From NCBI RefSeq assembly GCF_040760005.1, contig NZ_CP099760.1, positions 2,351,501-2,415,500 on the forward strand: a DNA stretch of 64,000 nt, given 5' to 3'. This document shows, piece after piece, positions 55,325 to 63,922 of this stretch; within the stretch, counting starts at the first letter, position 1; each line of letters starts with the position of its first letter. Made by a program: the position numbers and the translations under genes. The DNA comes from Pseudomonas sp. stari2. Its GTDB lineage: Bacteria; Pseudomonadota; Gammaproteobacteria; Pseudomonadales; Pseudomonadaceae. The notes beneath the pieces were generated by a model. The model was not told where the DNA came from and did no database searches. It worked only from the letters and a program-made list of their open reading frames with translations.

Positions 55325-58156
55325 ATGTCCAACCGTGAAATATCCCGGCGCTCGTTCCTTCAGGGCGGGCTGGTGGCGGGTGTGAGCGTTACGCTCACGC
55401 CGCTCAGCAGTCAGGCGCTGGCTGCCTTGATGGAAAACAGCGTGACCGTGCCGTCCGAGCAATGGCTCGGCAACAACGGCAAGGCGCGCCAGCGTAACGA
55501 TGCCTTGTCCAAGGTCTGCGGCAGCAAAGTGTTTGCCCGCGACATCCGTTCCAAGGACATGCCGGGCTGGCCCCAGCAACAGGGCCACGCCATGTTGCTG
55601 AAAACCATCAAGGCCGACCGCATCTACGACGGCTATGACCTGTCGTGGCTCGGCGCTGATCTGCAGCCTGACCGCATCGTCACCGCTGCCGACCTGGACA
55701 AGGACGGTATCGTGTTCCCTGAGGAGCACGCCCCGGATCCTCTGCTGCCTGAGGGCAAGGTACCGATGTTCATCGGTCACCCGGTGGCTATCCTGATCTG
55801 GAACGACTTCGAGCGGTTCCGCCAGGCCAAGAACAAACTCAAATTCAATGACAAAGCGATTCGTTACGGTGCTCAAGTACCGTTCTACGAAGGCGACCCC
55901 TATGGCAGCTTCCGCTACGTGCGCGTCGGTGGCCCGACGTCGGCGGATGAAGACGAGTTCGCCAGCCTCAAGGACTCGATCCTGTTCCCGATGCTGAAAA
56001 ACCGTCGTCCGGTGTGGAATTCCCAGCCGAACCTGCACGGCAATCTGACCGAGCGCGGCCTGTTTTACGCCGACCGCATGAAGAAAGAGATCGACACCCC
56101 ACCGGACAACTGGCTGGTGTTCGACGAGCGCTACAAGACCCCGTCGATCGAACCGGCCGCGATGGAACCGGACAACGGCAACGGCTGGTACGACCCGGCC
56201 ACCAAGACCCTGCACTTCGTCGTTGCCACCCAGTGCCCGCTGGAAGCGGCAACCGAGACCGCGAAGATGATCTCGCCGTCGCGCTTCGGCCTGGCCAACC
56301 TGAACATGCACCCGGGTTACACCGTCGGTTACGGTTCCAAGGACCACAACATTTTCGTCTACTACGCGGCCCTGGCAGCGTTGTACGGCGCAGGTGTGCC
56401 GATTCGCCTGGCCAACGACCGCTACGAGCAGTTCCAGAGCGGCATCAAGCGTCACCCGTTCGACATTCGCTACCAGTTGGCGGTGGACAAGACCGACCAC
56501 AGCTTCAAGATTTTCCGCGCCGAAATGAGCGTCGATGGTGGCGGCCGGATCAACTACAGCCCGTCGGTGGCCGCTGTTGGCGCCACTGCGGCGCAGTCGA
56601 TCTACTACATGCCGCAGAACGACCTGCAGGTCACTGCTTACCATTCCCGCGCCGTTGAAGCGGGTTCGATGCGTGGTTACGGCACGCTGCAGAGCATGGC
56701 CTCCACCGAAATGATGGTCGACGAAATCGCCGATCGCCTTGGTGTCGATGCCATCGATCTGCGCCGCAAGAACGCACTGCGTTCGGGAATGAAAAACACC
56801 CAGGGCGCGATCCCGGCCGGTGCCTTGCGCCTGCACGAGATTCTCGACAAGGCTTCGCTGCACGAAGTCTGGAAAAACCGCGACGCAATCAAGAAACAGC
56901 GTGAAGCAGCAGACCCGGACAACTGGTATGGCGTGGGTTTCGCCATTTGCCAGAAAGACTTCGGCACCGGTTCCGAAGCGCCGATGGCCAGCATCGAGTT
57001 CACCGCTGAAGGACGCATTTCCCTGCGTCACATCGGTATCGAGATCGGTACCGGCATGTCCACTTCGCAAGCCCTGGTGGTCGCCGATTTCCTCGGCAGC
57101 CCGGCGCACGACGTGAAGACGGGCGAAACCGAATGGAAGGAAATGCAGCTGGTGACCGCCGGCAACCCTTACATCATGAGCCAGGCCGAGCAGGACAACT
57201 TCCTGCGTAACCCGCGTTGGGTCGGCAAGCTGGCTTCCGCGTCGTCCGCGACCAACTCTGCCTACTACTTCAGCCACGCCACCCGTGAAGCGGCGCGCGT
57301 GCTGTTCAACCACGGTCTGTGGCCTGCAGCGCTGGAGATCTGGCGTCAGGGTCCGTACGGCGGCCAGGCCAATCCTTACGTGGTGCGTCGCGAAGATGCG
57401 CATTGGGTTGACGGCAAACTGACCGCCAACGGCATGCAGCCACTGACCTTCGAAGAGTTGGCCAAGCGTGCGCACGAGCGCGGTCTGGTCACTGGCGCCA
57501 CGGTTCACGGTTTCAACCGCTGGAGCTGGGCAGAAGCCGAATACAGCATCGACGGCGTGCGCGAACGTCTGCCGCTCGACGGTCTGGCGGTGAAATACGG
57601 TGATGGTGCGCCAAAAGCGAAAAAGGCACAGATGACCAGTGCCGGTTTCCACCTGCTGGATCGGCAGAACATCGCCTATCCGGTGGTTCAACTGAATAAC
57701 GCCGCCGTGACCTACTACAGCCCGGTCGCAACGCTGGTCGAGCTGAAGGTCAACAAAGGTTCGGCAGAAGTCGAAGTGCTCAACCATCACTCGTGGCTGG
57801 AATGCGGTCGGGTGCTGGTTGAAGAACTGGTTCGTGGCCAGCTCGAAGGCGGGATCGCCATGGGCATCGGTCACGCCTTGATGGAAGAGATGCCGCTGTA
57901 CGAAGGCGGGCCGGGGGAGGGTGACTGGAACTTCAACCGTTATCGCCTGCCGATGGCGCGCCATGTGGCGGTGTGGAAGCAGACGTCGGAAATCCTGCCG
58001 CCGCTGTCCCCAAGCGACCCGTCAAAAGGCATCGCCGAAGTGGTGATGATCCCGGTGGTCGGTGCCATCGGTAACGCCGTGGCCCACGCCATCGGCAAAC
58101 GTGTCCGCGATCTTCCAATCACTGCTGCGCGCATCAAGGAGGCCCTCAATGGCTAA
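55325..58156 (+). CDS. Periplasmic molybdenum hydroxylase, large (molybdopterin) subunit
   Basis: A 943-residue xanthine-oxidase-family Mo subunit of the IorB/aldehyde-oxidoreductase branch. A Tat signal with SRRSFLQGG (R8-R9) and a hydrophobic stretch ending in SQALA directs export with cofactor bound. Mo-pterin binding regions are spread through residues 250-905. The likely catalytic Glu is E905 in SKGIAEVVMIP. The protein oxidises aldehydes or N-heterocycles with water as oxygen source; the substrate is not readable from sequence. The ATG has AGAGGA about 7 bases upstream. It overlaps the 2Fe-2S gene by 8 bases. Electrons should pass to the 2Fe-2S subunit and the cytochrome encoded downstream. 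Confidence 0.88.
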   Translation: MSNREISRRSFLQGGLVAGVSVTLTPLSSQALAALMENSVTVPSEQWLGNNGKARQRNDALSKVCGSKVFARDIRSKDMPGWPQQQGHAMLLKTIKADRIYDGYDLSWLGADLQPDRIVTAADLDKDGIVFPEEHAPDPLLPEGKVPMFIGHPVAILIWNDFERFRQAKNKLKFNDKAIRYGAQVPFYEGDPYGSFRYVRVGGPTSADEDEFASLKDSILFPMLKNRRPVWNSQPNLHGNLTERGLFYADRMKKEIDTPPDNWLVFDERYKTPSIEPAAMEPDNGNGWYDPATKTLHFVVATQCPLEAATETAKMISPSRFGLANLNMHPGYTVGYGSKDHNIFVYYAALAALYGAGVPIRLANDRYEQFQSGIKRHPFDIRYQLAVDKTDHSFKIFRAEMSVDGGGRINYSPSVAAVGATAAQSIYYMPQNDLQVTAYHSRAVEAGSMRGYGTLQSMASTEMMVDEIADRLGVDAIDLRRKNALRSGMKNTQGAIPAGALRLHEILDKASLHEVWKNRDAIKKQREAADPDNWYGVGFAICQKDFGTGSEAPMASIEFTAEGRISLRHIGIEIGTGMSTSQALVVADFLGSPAHDVKTGETEWKEMQLVTAGNPYIMSQAEQDNFLRNPRWVGKLASASSATNSAYYFSHATREAARVLFNHGLWPAALEIWRQGPYGGQANPYVVRREDAHWVDGKLTANGMQPLTFEELAKRAHERGLVTGATVHGFNRWSWAEAEYSIDGVRERLPLDGLAVKYGDGAPKAKKAQMTSAGFHLLDRQNIAYPVVQLNNAAVTYYSPVATLVELKVNKGSAEVEVLNHHSWLECGRVLVEELVRGQLEGGIAMGIGHALMEEMPLYEGGPGEGDWNFNRYRLPMARHVAVWKQTSEILPPLSPSDPSKGIAEVVMIPVVGAIGNAVAHAIGKRVRDLPITAARIKEALNG

Positions 58157-58688
58157 CCGTCCGCTTCAACTGACCCTCAACGGTCAATCCGTCGGCCCGG
58201 TGGACATCCCTGATGACCTGCCGATGATCGATTACCTGCACGAATACAAGAACCTCACCGGCTCGCGCCTGGGCTGCGGCCAGGGCATCTGCCACGCCTG
58301 TGTGGTGATCGTCGACAACCCGGACGGCACCAGCGAGGAAGTGCGCACCTGCATCACCGGCGCGCATTACTTCGAGGGCAAGAAAGTCCGCACCATCGAA
58401 GGCCACGCCAAGCGTGACGAGCAAGGCCAGGTCACCGAGCTGAACCCGATCCAGCAGCGTTTCGTCGACGAATTTGCTTTCCAGTGCAGCTACTGCGCAC
58501 CGGGCTTCGTCAACGCCGCGACCGTGCTGGTGGAAAAGCTGCAACGCCAGCCGATCGTCAAAAGCAAACTGGAACAAGTCATCGAGGACAGCCTCGGCCA
58601 TCACATCTGCCGTTGCACCGGGTATGTGCGTTACTACAACGCCACACGCAACGTGCTGACCGATCTCGGCCTGGTCAAGGAGGGTTAA
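58149..58688 (+). CDS. 2Fe-2S subunit of the molybdenum hydroxylase
   Basis: A 179-residue small subunit with two 2Fe-2S clusters. The plant-type ferredoxin cluster has GCGQGICHAC near 47-56 plus a Cys in VRTCITG, and the helical-domain cluster has FQCSYCAPGF and HICRCTGYVRY. All eight cysteines are present. There is no signal peptide, so it is probably exported attached to the Tat-tagged large subunit. The start MANRPLQLTLNGQSV at 58149 has AAGGAG just inside the end of the previous gene. It links the Mo centre to the cytochrome. Confidence 0.92.
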   Translation: MANRPLQLTLNGQSVGPVDIPDDLPMIDYLHEYKNLTGSRLGCGQGICHACVVIVDNPDGTSEEVRTCITGAHYFEGKKVRTIEGHAKRDEQGQVTELNPIQQRFVDEFAFQCSYCAPGFVNAATVLVEKLQRQPIVKSKLEQVIEDSLGHHICRCTGYVRYYNATRNVLTDLGLVKEG

Positions 58689-58690
58689 GC

Positions 58691-59926
58691 ATGAAGCGTT
58701 TATTGACCCGCCTGACCCTGGCGGTCGGGTTTGCCGTGCCTGTGCTGGCGGCGCATGCAGATGATCAGGTCAAGCGCGGCGAATACCTCGCCCGCGCCGC
58801 CGACTGCATGGCTTGCCATACAGCACCAGGCGGCGCGCCGTTTGCCGGCGGCCTGCCGATCGTGTCGCCGTTCGGCACGATCTACGGCACCAACATCACT
58901 CCAAGCAAGGAGCACGGCATCGGTCTCTACACCGATGAAGAGTTCTTCGCCGCGCTCACCGAAGGCAAGCGTCGCGACGGCGCCAATCTGTACCCGGCGA
59001 TGCCGTACACCTCGTATCACTTGATGCCGCGTGCGGATTCGGATGCGATTCATGCGTATCTGAAAACCATCGAGCCGATCGAGCGCGCCGCGCCGGTGAC
59101 GAGCCTGAGCTTTCCGTTCAACGTGCGTCCGGGCCTGATGGGCTGGAACATGATGTACGGCAAAGCCTTGAAGCTGGAGCCGGCCGAAGGTAAAAGCGAC
59201 GCTTGGAAGCGCGGCCAGTACATGGTCGAAGTGCTCGGTCATTGCGGCGAATGCCACACGCCACGCGGCTTGCCTGGCGCGATGCAACTGGACAAACGCC
59301 TGACCGGCGGCATCCTCAACGGCTACCTGGCACCGAGCCTGCTGGCGACGGATCTGGCGGCTCGCGGCTGGAATCAACAGGACCTGAGCACGTTCCTCAA
59401 ACACGGCATGAGCGCCCAAGGCACGATGTTCAACGAGATGTTCCCGGTGTTCCACAACAGCACCCAGGGCCTGAATGATCCGGATCTGGCGGCGATGGCA
59501 ACCTTCCTGCTCGGCGACAAGCCGCCGGCAGCGAAAGAGCTGAACGATGTGCCAGTAGAGAAACTCAGTGCCAGCGCTCAACGCGGCCGTCAGGAATACT
59601 TGAACGTCTGCGCCGGCTGTCACGCGGCCGGTGGCGAAGGCAAGCCGCATATCGCGGTGGCCATGCGCGGCAATACCACGCTGCGTCTGGAAGACCCGCG
59701 CAATCTGGTTCGAGTGATCGAGGACGGTATCGGCGAACAGAAATTCGCCGGATTCGAACATATGCAGCCGATGCCGGGTTTTGCCGACAAGCTCAGTGCC
59801 GAACAACTGACCGATCTGCTGAACTACCTCCGTCAGGGTTGGGGTGGGCAATCTGCTGAACTGGCGGTGGGCGATGTGCAGAAGCTTCAGGCTGACGCTC
59901 CGTCTATCGAGCGCAAGGTGCACTGA
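58691..59926 (+). CDS. Tri-heme c-type cytochrome of the molybdenum hydroxylase
   Basis: A 411-residue periplasmic cytochrome. A signal peptide (about 1-23, cleaved near AHADD) precedes three CxxCH heme sites: C39-H43 (CMACH), C185-H189 (CGECH) and C307-H311 (CAGCH), each in its own mono-heme domain. Related three-domain cytochromes are the electron acceptors of membrane-bound alcohol, gluconate and aldehyde dehydrogenases and feed ubiquinol or terminal oxidases. It starts two bases after the 2Fe-2S gene, AAGGAGG upstream, so it is surely co-translated. It replaces the NAD or FAD subunit of cytoplasmic xanthine dehydrogenases. Confidence 0.93.
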   Translation: MKRLLTRLTLAVGFAVPVLAAHADDQVKRGEYLARAADCMACHTAPGGAPFAGGLPIVSPFGTIYGTNITPSKEHGIGLYTDEEFFAALTEGKRRDGANLYPAMPYTSYHLMPRADSDAIHAYLKTIEPIERAAPVTSLSFPFNVRPGLMGWNMMYGKALKLEPAEGKSDAWKRGQYMVEVLGHCGECHTPRGLPGAMQLDKRLTGGILNGYLAPSLLATDLAARGWNQQDLSTFLKHGMSAQGTMFNEMFPVFHNSTQGLNDPDLAAMATFLLGDKPPAAKELNDVPVEKLSASAQRGRQEYLNVCAGCHAAGGEGKPHIAVAMRGNTTLRLEDPRNLVRVIEDGIGEQKFAGFEHMQPMPGFADKLSAEQLTDLLNYLRQGWGGQSAELAVGDVQKLQADAPSIERKVH

Positions 59927-59928
59927 TC

Positions 59929-60900
59929 ATGCAGCATCTCGATCTGCAGGTTGTGCGGCGGGCGCTGGAGTGGTCGGCAGCGGGGCGACGCATCTGGCTT
60001 TGCACCGTGCTGACGACCTACGGCTCGGCGCCTCGTGCGCCAGGTTCGCTGCTGGCGGTGGACGACAACGGCCAGTGGATCGGGTCGCTGTCCGGTGGTT
60101 GCGTCGAGGAAGATTTTCTCGAGCGCGTCGCCGAAGGTGCATTTCTCGATGCAATCAACGTCGTGCGTTATGGCGAAGGTGACGATCCGCGCTCGCGGGT
60201 CAGCCTGCCTTGTGGCGGCATTCTCGATGTGCTGGTAGAGAAATTTGACGCCGACTGCGATGTACAGGCGCATCTGCGTGAGCTTGAATCGGCATTGCTG
60301 GGTCAGCGCCGGTTGATTCGCGAGGTCGATCTGGCGACCGGCGCGCGTAGCCTGTTTGCCGATCACGAGCAGGGTGCGCGGATCGAGCGTGAAATCGATC
60401 GGGTACGGATTCGTATCGGCGCTGCCCAGCGTTTGCTGCTGGCGGGGTATTCCAGCGTGGCACAGGCGTGTGCCGAATTCGCAGTGGGTCTCGGTTTCGA
60501 GGTGATTCTTTGCGACCCACGTGATGAAGTGCTGGAAGGCGTGGTGCTTGATGGCGTGGAAATTCGCCGGCAACTGCCGTCGGTGTTCATCGCCGATGGC
60601 GGCTGTCACCGTGATACGGCGGTGGTGGCGTTGACCCATGATCCGCGTATCGACGATCTGGCGATGATGGAAGCGGTGCGTACAGAGGCTTTCTACATCG
60701 GCGTCATGGGCTCGCAGCAGACGTCGCAGAAGCGCTTCGAGCGTTTGCGCCGGATTGGCGGATTGGGAGATGACGAGCTGGCGCGGATTCATGCGCCGAT
60801 CGGTCTTAACCTGGGCAGCAAGACGCCGTCGGAAATCGCTTTGGCGGTGCTCGCGGATATCCTGCGGATTCGCAGCGGGATTGCGCGGGATCAGTTGTAA
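59929..60900 (+). CDS. XdhC/CoxI-family molybdenum hydroxylase maturation factor
   Basis: A 323-residue protein of the XdhC/CoxI family, which helps insert sulfurated molybdenum cofactor into hydroxylases before export. The N-terminal XdhC/CoxI domain includes LTTYGSAPRAPGSLLAV near 28-44 and IGSLSGGCVEEDFL near 51-64; the C-terminal Rossmann-like domain has LLAGYSSVAQACAEFA, CDPRDEVLE, MGSQQTSQKRFERLR and IGLNLGSKTPSEIALAVLADIL. It overlaps or abuts the cytochrome gene by two bases and lies last in the operon, so a dedicated chaperone role is the natural reading. A strong terminator follows. Confidence 0.92.
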   Translation: MQHLDLQVVRRALEWSAAGRRIWLCTVLTTYGSAPRAPGSLLAVDDNGQWIGSLSGGCVEEDFLERVAEGAFLDAINVVRYGEGDDPRSRVSLPCGGILDVLVEKFDADCDVQAHLRELESALLGQRRLIREVDLATGARSLFADHEQGARIEREIDRVRIRIGAAQRLLLAGYSSVAQACAEFAVGLGFEVILCDPRDEVLEGVVLDGVEIRRQLPSVFIADGGCHRDTAVVALTHDPRIDDLAMMEAVRTEAFYIGVMGSQQTSQKRFERLRRIGGLGDDELARIHAPIGLNLGSKTPSEIALAVLADILRIRSGIARDQL

Positions 60901-60914
60901 TCTGTGCTGAATGT

Positions 60915-60947
60915 AAAAAGGGCCGCTTTTCAGCGGCCCTTTTTTTT
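60915..60947. terminator. Bidirectional terminator between the XdhC gene and puuB
   Basis: GGGCCGC and GCGGCCC form a 7-bp stem with loop TTTTCA, with A5 before and T8 after, ending both converging transcripts. Confidence 0.93.
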
Positions 60948-60952
60948 GCGCG

Positions 60953-62236
60953 TCAGAAACCGAGTTTGTCGCGCAGTCCGTAATACCACGCGCCGAGTGC
61001 AGCAAACGGTGTGCGCAGCAGTTGCCCGCCTGGGAACGGATAGTGCGGCAGGTCGGCAAACGCATCGAAGCGCTCGGCTTGTCCACGTAGCGCCTCGGCC
61101 AGTACTTTGCCGGCCAGGTGCGTGTAGGTAACGCCGTGGCCACTGCAGCCCTGAGAATAATAGATGTTGTCGCCTAGGCGCCCGACCTGAGGCAGACGCG
61201 ACAGGGTCAGCAGGAAATTGCCGGTCCAGGCGTAGTCGATCTTAACGTCCTTGAGTTGCGGGAAAGCCTTGAGCATTTTCGGGCGGATGATCGCCTCGAT
61301 ATTCGCCGGATCCCGCGCGCCGTACACCACGCCGCCGCCGAAGATCAGCCGTTTGTCGCCAGTGAGGCGGTAATAATCGAGCAGATAATTGCAGTCCTCG
61401 ACGCAGTAGTCCTGTGGCAGCAGGGATTTCGCCAGTTCATCGCCGAGCGGTTCGGTGGTGATGACCTGAGTGCCGCACGGCATCGACTTGGCTGCCAGTT
61501 CCGGTACAAGGTTGCCCAAGTAGGCGTTGCCGGCAACGATAATGAATTTGGCCCTGACCTTGCCCTTTGGTGTATGCACGACCGGGTTGGCGCCGCGTTC
61601 GATGCGCACGGCCGGAGACTGTTCATAGATAGTGCCACCCAGGGATTCCACGGCAGAGGCTTCGCCAAGTGCCAGATTCAGCGGGTGGATGTGGCCGCCG
61701 CTCATGTCGAGCATGCCGCCGACGTATTGATCGCAGGCTACCACTTCGCGGATGCGGCGCTGATCGAGCAGTTCAAGTTGAGTGTGGCCGAAGCGTTCCC
61801 ACAGGCGCTTCTGTGATTCCAGGTGGCCCATCTGCTTGGCCGACAGGGCCGCGAATACGCCGCCGTCTTTCAAGTCGCACTGGATGTTGTACTTGCTGAC
61901 ACGATCACGAATGATCCGGCCGCCCTCGAACGCCATCTGTCCGAGCAACTGAGCCTGCTTCGGGCCGACACTGCGTTCGATCACGTCGATGTCACGGCTG
62001 TAGCTGTTGACGATTTGCCCGCCGTTGCGTCCCGATGCACCGAAGCCTACCTTGGCGGCTTCCAGCACGGTCACGCGGAAACCGTTCTCTAGCAGGAACA
62101 GGGCCGAGGAAAGTCCCGTATAGCCAGCGCCGATCACACAGACATCCGTCTCCACGTCATCCTGCAGGGCAGGGCGTGGCGGTACGGCGTTGGCCGACGC
62201 AGCGTAATAAGACTCTGGGTAAGGGGTGTTCGCCAT
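60953..62236 (-). CDS. puuB: Gamma-glutamylputrescine oxidase
   Basis: A 427-residue FAD-dependent DadA-type oxidoreductase, near in length and motifs to E. coli PuuB (426 residues). The FAD site is CVIGAGYTGLSSALFLLEN near 33-51; ASGRNGGQIVNSYSRDID near 66-83, HIHPLNLALGEA near 181, NYLLDYYRLTGDKRLIFGG near 284, and YDYAWTGNFLLTLSRLPQVG-like segments match PuuB as I recall it. It oxidises gamma-glutamylputrescine in putrescine use. It stands alone here, away from other puu genes. Upstream (62237-62340) is AT-rich with no evident operator. Confidence 0.9.
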   Translation of the reverse strand: MANTPYPESYYAASANAVPPRPALQDDVETDVCVIGAGYTGLSSALFLLENGFRVTVLEAAKVGFGASGRNGGQIVNSYSRDIDVIERSVGPKQAQLLGQMAFEGGRIIRDRVSKYNIQCDLKDGGVFAALSAKQMGHLESQKRLWERFGHTQLELLDQRRIREVVACDQYVGGMLDMSGGHIHPLNLALGEASAVESLGGTIYEQSPAVRIERGANPVVHTPKGKVRAKFIIVAGNAYLGNLVPELAAKSMPCGTQVITTEPLGDELAKSLLPQDYCVEDCNYLLDYYRLTGDKRLIFGGGVVYGARDPANIEAIIRPKMLKAFPQLKDVKIDYAWTGNFLLTLSRLPQVGRLGDNIYYSQGCSGHGVTYTHLAGKVLAEALRGQAERFDAFADLPHYPFPGGQLLRTPFAALGAWYYGLRDKLGF

Positions 62237-62379
62237 CCTGCAGCCTCTGTTTAATATATTTTACGAGTGCGACGATCCTACCCGAGTTGAAAAACCTCCG
62301 CCAGCCACCGGGAAATCTTCTTGCGATGGGTCGAAATTAAATATTTTGCATATTCATAGGGTTAGGTGAAAAAAAGGTG

Positions 62380-62407
62380 TTGACACCCCTCCGGAATTCC
62401 GTAGAAT
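62380..62407 (+). promoter_or_regulatory. Sigma-70 promoter of tRNA-Val(GAC)
   Basis: TTGACA (62380-62385) and TAGAAT (62402-62407) are 16 bases apart, 13 bases before the tRNA. The upstream stretch contains A-rich sequence. Confidence 0.85.
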
Positions 62408-62420
62408 GCCGCCTCACAGC

Positions 62421-62497
62421 AGGCACGTAGCTCAGTTGGTTAGAGCACCACCTTGACATGGTGGGGGTCGTTGGTTCGAGTCCAATCGCGCCTACCA
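62421..62497 (+). tRNA. tRNA-Val (anticodon GAC)
   Basis: A 77-nt cloverleaf with CCA encoded and anticodon loop TTGACAT in CCACC/GGTGG. The acceptor AGGCACG faces CGCGCCT, so position 5-68 is an A-C mismatch; the other six pairs are normal. Confidence 0.95.
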
Positions 62498-62526
62498 AAC
62501 AAAATCCGCTCTGCTGGGCGGTCTGG

Positions 62527-62556
62527 AAGGGCTCACCGAACGGTGGGCCCTTTTTT
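62527..62556 (+). terminator. Terminator of tRNA-Val(GAC)
   Basis: AAGGGCTCACC pairs with GGTGGGCCCTT around GAAC, with one wobble, and T6 follows. Confidence 0.92.
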
Positions 62557-62648
62557 GTTGTCTGCGATTTGTAAAGCCCGGCCCTGAAGCATCAGCTCGG
62601 TTCATGACGGCTACACTGCGGCGAACGTCATCTGTGAGGGGGGAGTGC

Positions 62649-63082
62649 GTGAGTCGCCAAGTCAGACAAGCCATCCGGGGCGATATCGAAAGCCTGTTGC
62701 AGATTGATCCTGTCGCCGGAAGAGATGACGGCCGCCGAAAATACATTGCGAGGGCTGTCCAGGCGGGGGAGTGTTGGGTTGTCTGCGAGCGGAACGATCC
62801 TGGTGCTCCCATCGGCTATGGTTGCCTGGATAGAAGTTTTTTGGGGAATGGTTTATTCCTCTTGTGGTTGTCTCCAGTGAGATCAGGCGCTCCGGCGCAG
62901 GTCGGCAAATTGTGAGCTGTATGGAGTGCCACTCCTCGGCGGAAAAGATCTTTACCTCGACCAATGTGTCCAACTTGCCGATGCGACAGCTTCTGGCAGG
63001 TCTTGGTTATCGACTCAGCGGAATGGTGGAGAATCTTGATCCGGGCGATCCCGAGCTCATTTTCGTCAAGTTCTTGAGTTAA
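62649..63082 (+). pseudogene. GNAT acetyltransferase interrupted by a one-base frameshift
   Basis: Two overlapping frames together spell one GNAT-family protein of about 145 residues. Frame 1 from the GTG at 62649 gives VSRQVRQAIRGDIESLLQID to CLDRSFLGNG; then the sense shifts to the frame ending at 63082, which gives FIPLVVVSSEIRRSGAGRQI and FTSTNVSNLPMRQLLAGLGY to GDPELIFVKFLS. The R-x-x-G-x-G/A acetyl-CoA loop is in the second part (RRSGAGRQI). The shift is at the TTT run near 62847; a fourth T would restore the frame. A sequencing or assembly error is the main alternative. It lies downstream of tRNA-Val, with GGAG before the GTG. Confidence 0.75.
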
Positions 63083-63218
63083 GCGCGTGTCGGCATTGGG
63101 TTGCGGTTTCGTGATAGTCGTACCGCCGTTCGTCGCCGAAAGCCTCGGCGTCCATTTAAAAAGTGTGGATATTTAAGGGGTTACGGTTTTTTTTAACTAT
63201 CCGGTTATCAAAAATACG
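63083..63218 (+). other. Non-coding stretch after the GNAT pseudogene
   Basis: It holds a small hairpin (CGCCGA/TCGGCG, 63134-63150) without a T tract and AT-rich sequence with a T8 run near 63188, upstream of the candidate promoter below. No gene is seen. Confidence 0.5.
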
Positions 63219-63247
63219 TTGTTACATACTGAGAAAATCAGTATTAT
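63219..63247 (+). promoter_or_regulatory. Candidate promoter of a short RNA
   Basis: TTGTTA (63219-63224) and TATTAT (63242-63247) are 17 bases apart, preceded by A-rich sequence. TATTAT matches the -10 consensus at 5 of 6 positions. A start near 63254 is expected. Confidence 0.6.
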
Positions 63248-63253
63248 CCGCCC

Positions 63254-63321
63254 CGCGTTCACCACCACGGTTTATGCATTTTTAAATCCCAAGCTTCCAT
63301 CAGCTGCTTGGGATTTTTTTT
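63254..63321 (+). ncRNA. Candidate small RNA of about 68 nt
   Basis: A transcript from the promoter at 63219-63247 would run to the terminator 63284-63321 (AAATCCCAAGC with GCTTGGGATTT, 11-bp stem and T8). The 30-base 5' part is single-stranded, C-rich and contains CACCACCAC, free to pair with ribosome sites. No ORF with a ribosome site is present in it. I do not recognise it as a named Pseudomonas sRNA. The terminator could instead serve the pseudogene upstream. Confidence 0.45.
63284..63321 (+). terminator. Intrinsic terminator with T8
   Basis: AAATCCCAAGC (63284-63294) pairs with GCTTGGGATTT (63306-63316) and a T8 run overlaps the stem end. Confidence 0.88.
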
Positions 63322-63466
63322 GCCTGCGATTTACCTCCCCCCAGGCTTTCGTCCTGCCGACGCTCTAAACCCGTGCGCCTTTCTGGCGCGGCATCGGGCA
63401 AGTCCACACTTTTTCGACTACTACTGTCTGGCCGATTTTTCATCTCAGTCTGACGGGGGTTCATCG

Positions 63467-63922
63467 ATGCTGGTCCATTGGTTTCTTGCTGCGGTTCATC
63501 TGCTGGCATTTGCCCTGGGGTTCTGGGCCGTCCTGACACGCGGAACGGCATTCAGCCGCCTGGCTGCTGGGACTGGTGAGGTTCGGCGGGTTCTGCTCGC
63601 TGACAATCTATGGGGGATATCTGCGCTGGTGCTGCTGATCACGGGTGGCATGCGAGCTTTTGGCGGTTACGAAAAGGGCGCCGATTACTATCTGCATCAG
63701 CCGCTGTTCCATTTGAAGATGACGCTGTTTGTGCTGATTCTGCTTCTGGAGCTTGCACCGATGATTACGTTGATCAAATGGCGCGTCGGTCAGGCACGCG
63801 GAACTCCCCTCGAGACTGGGCGGGCCAAGGTGTTTGCACGAATCAGTCATGCCGAAGCGCTGTTGTTGGTTCTGATGGTGATAGCGGCCACCGGGATGGC
63901 GCGTGGGGTGACGTTCGGCTAG
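63467..63922 (+). CDS. Small membrane protein, DUF2214-like
   Basis: A 151-residue protein with four hydrophobic helices: about 2-22 (MLVHWFLAAVHLLAFALGFW), 47-63, 82-104 and 127-147. The layout and sequence (NLWGISALVLLITGGMRAFGGYEKGADYYLHQPLFHLKM) agree with the DUF2214 family of predicted integral membrane proteins. The function is unknown. The ATG at 63467 has GGGGG about 8 bases upstream; the frame is open upstream but that part is not membrane-like or conserved-looking. The remaining 78 bases of the window show nothing I can assign. Confidence 0.8.
   Translation: MLVHWFLAAVHLLAFALGFWAVLTRGTAFSRLAAGTGEVRRVLLADNLWGISALVLLITGGMRAFGGYEKGADYYLHQPLFHLKMTLFVLILLLELAPMITLIKWRVGQARGTPLETGRAKVFARISHAEALLLVLMVIAATGMARGVTFG

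Noticed and set aside
62237..62379. Polyamine-responsive operator before puuB
   Set aside because: The AT-rich interval shows no convincing dyad, so no site is annotated.
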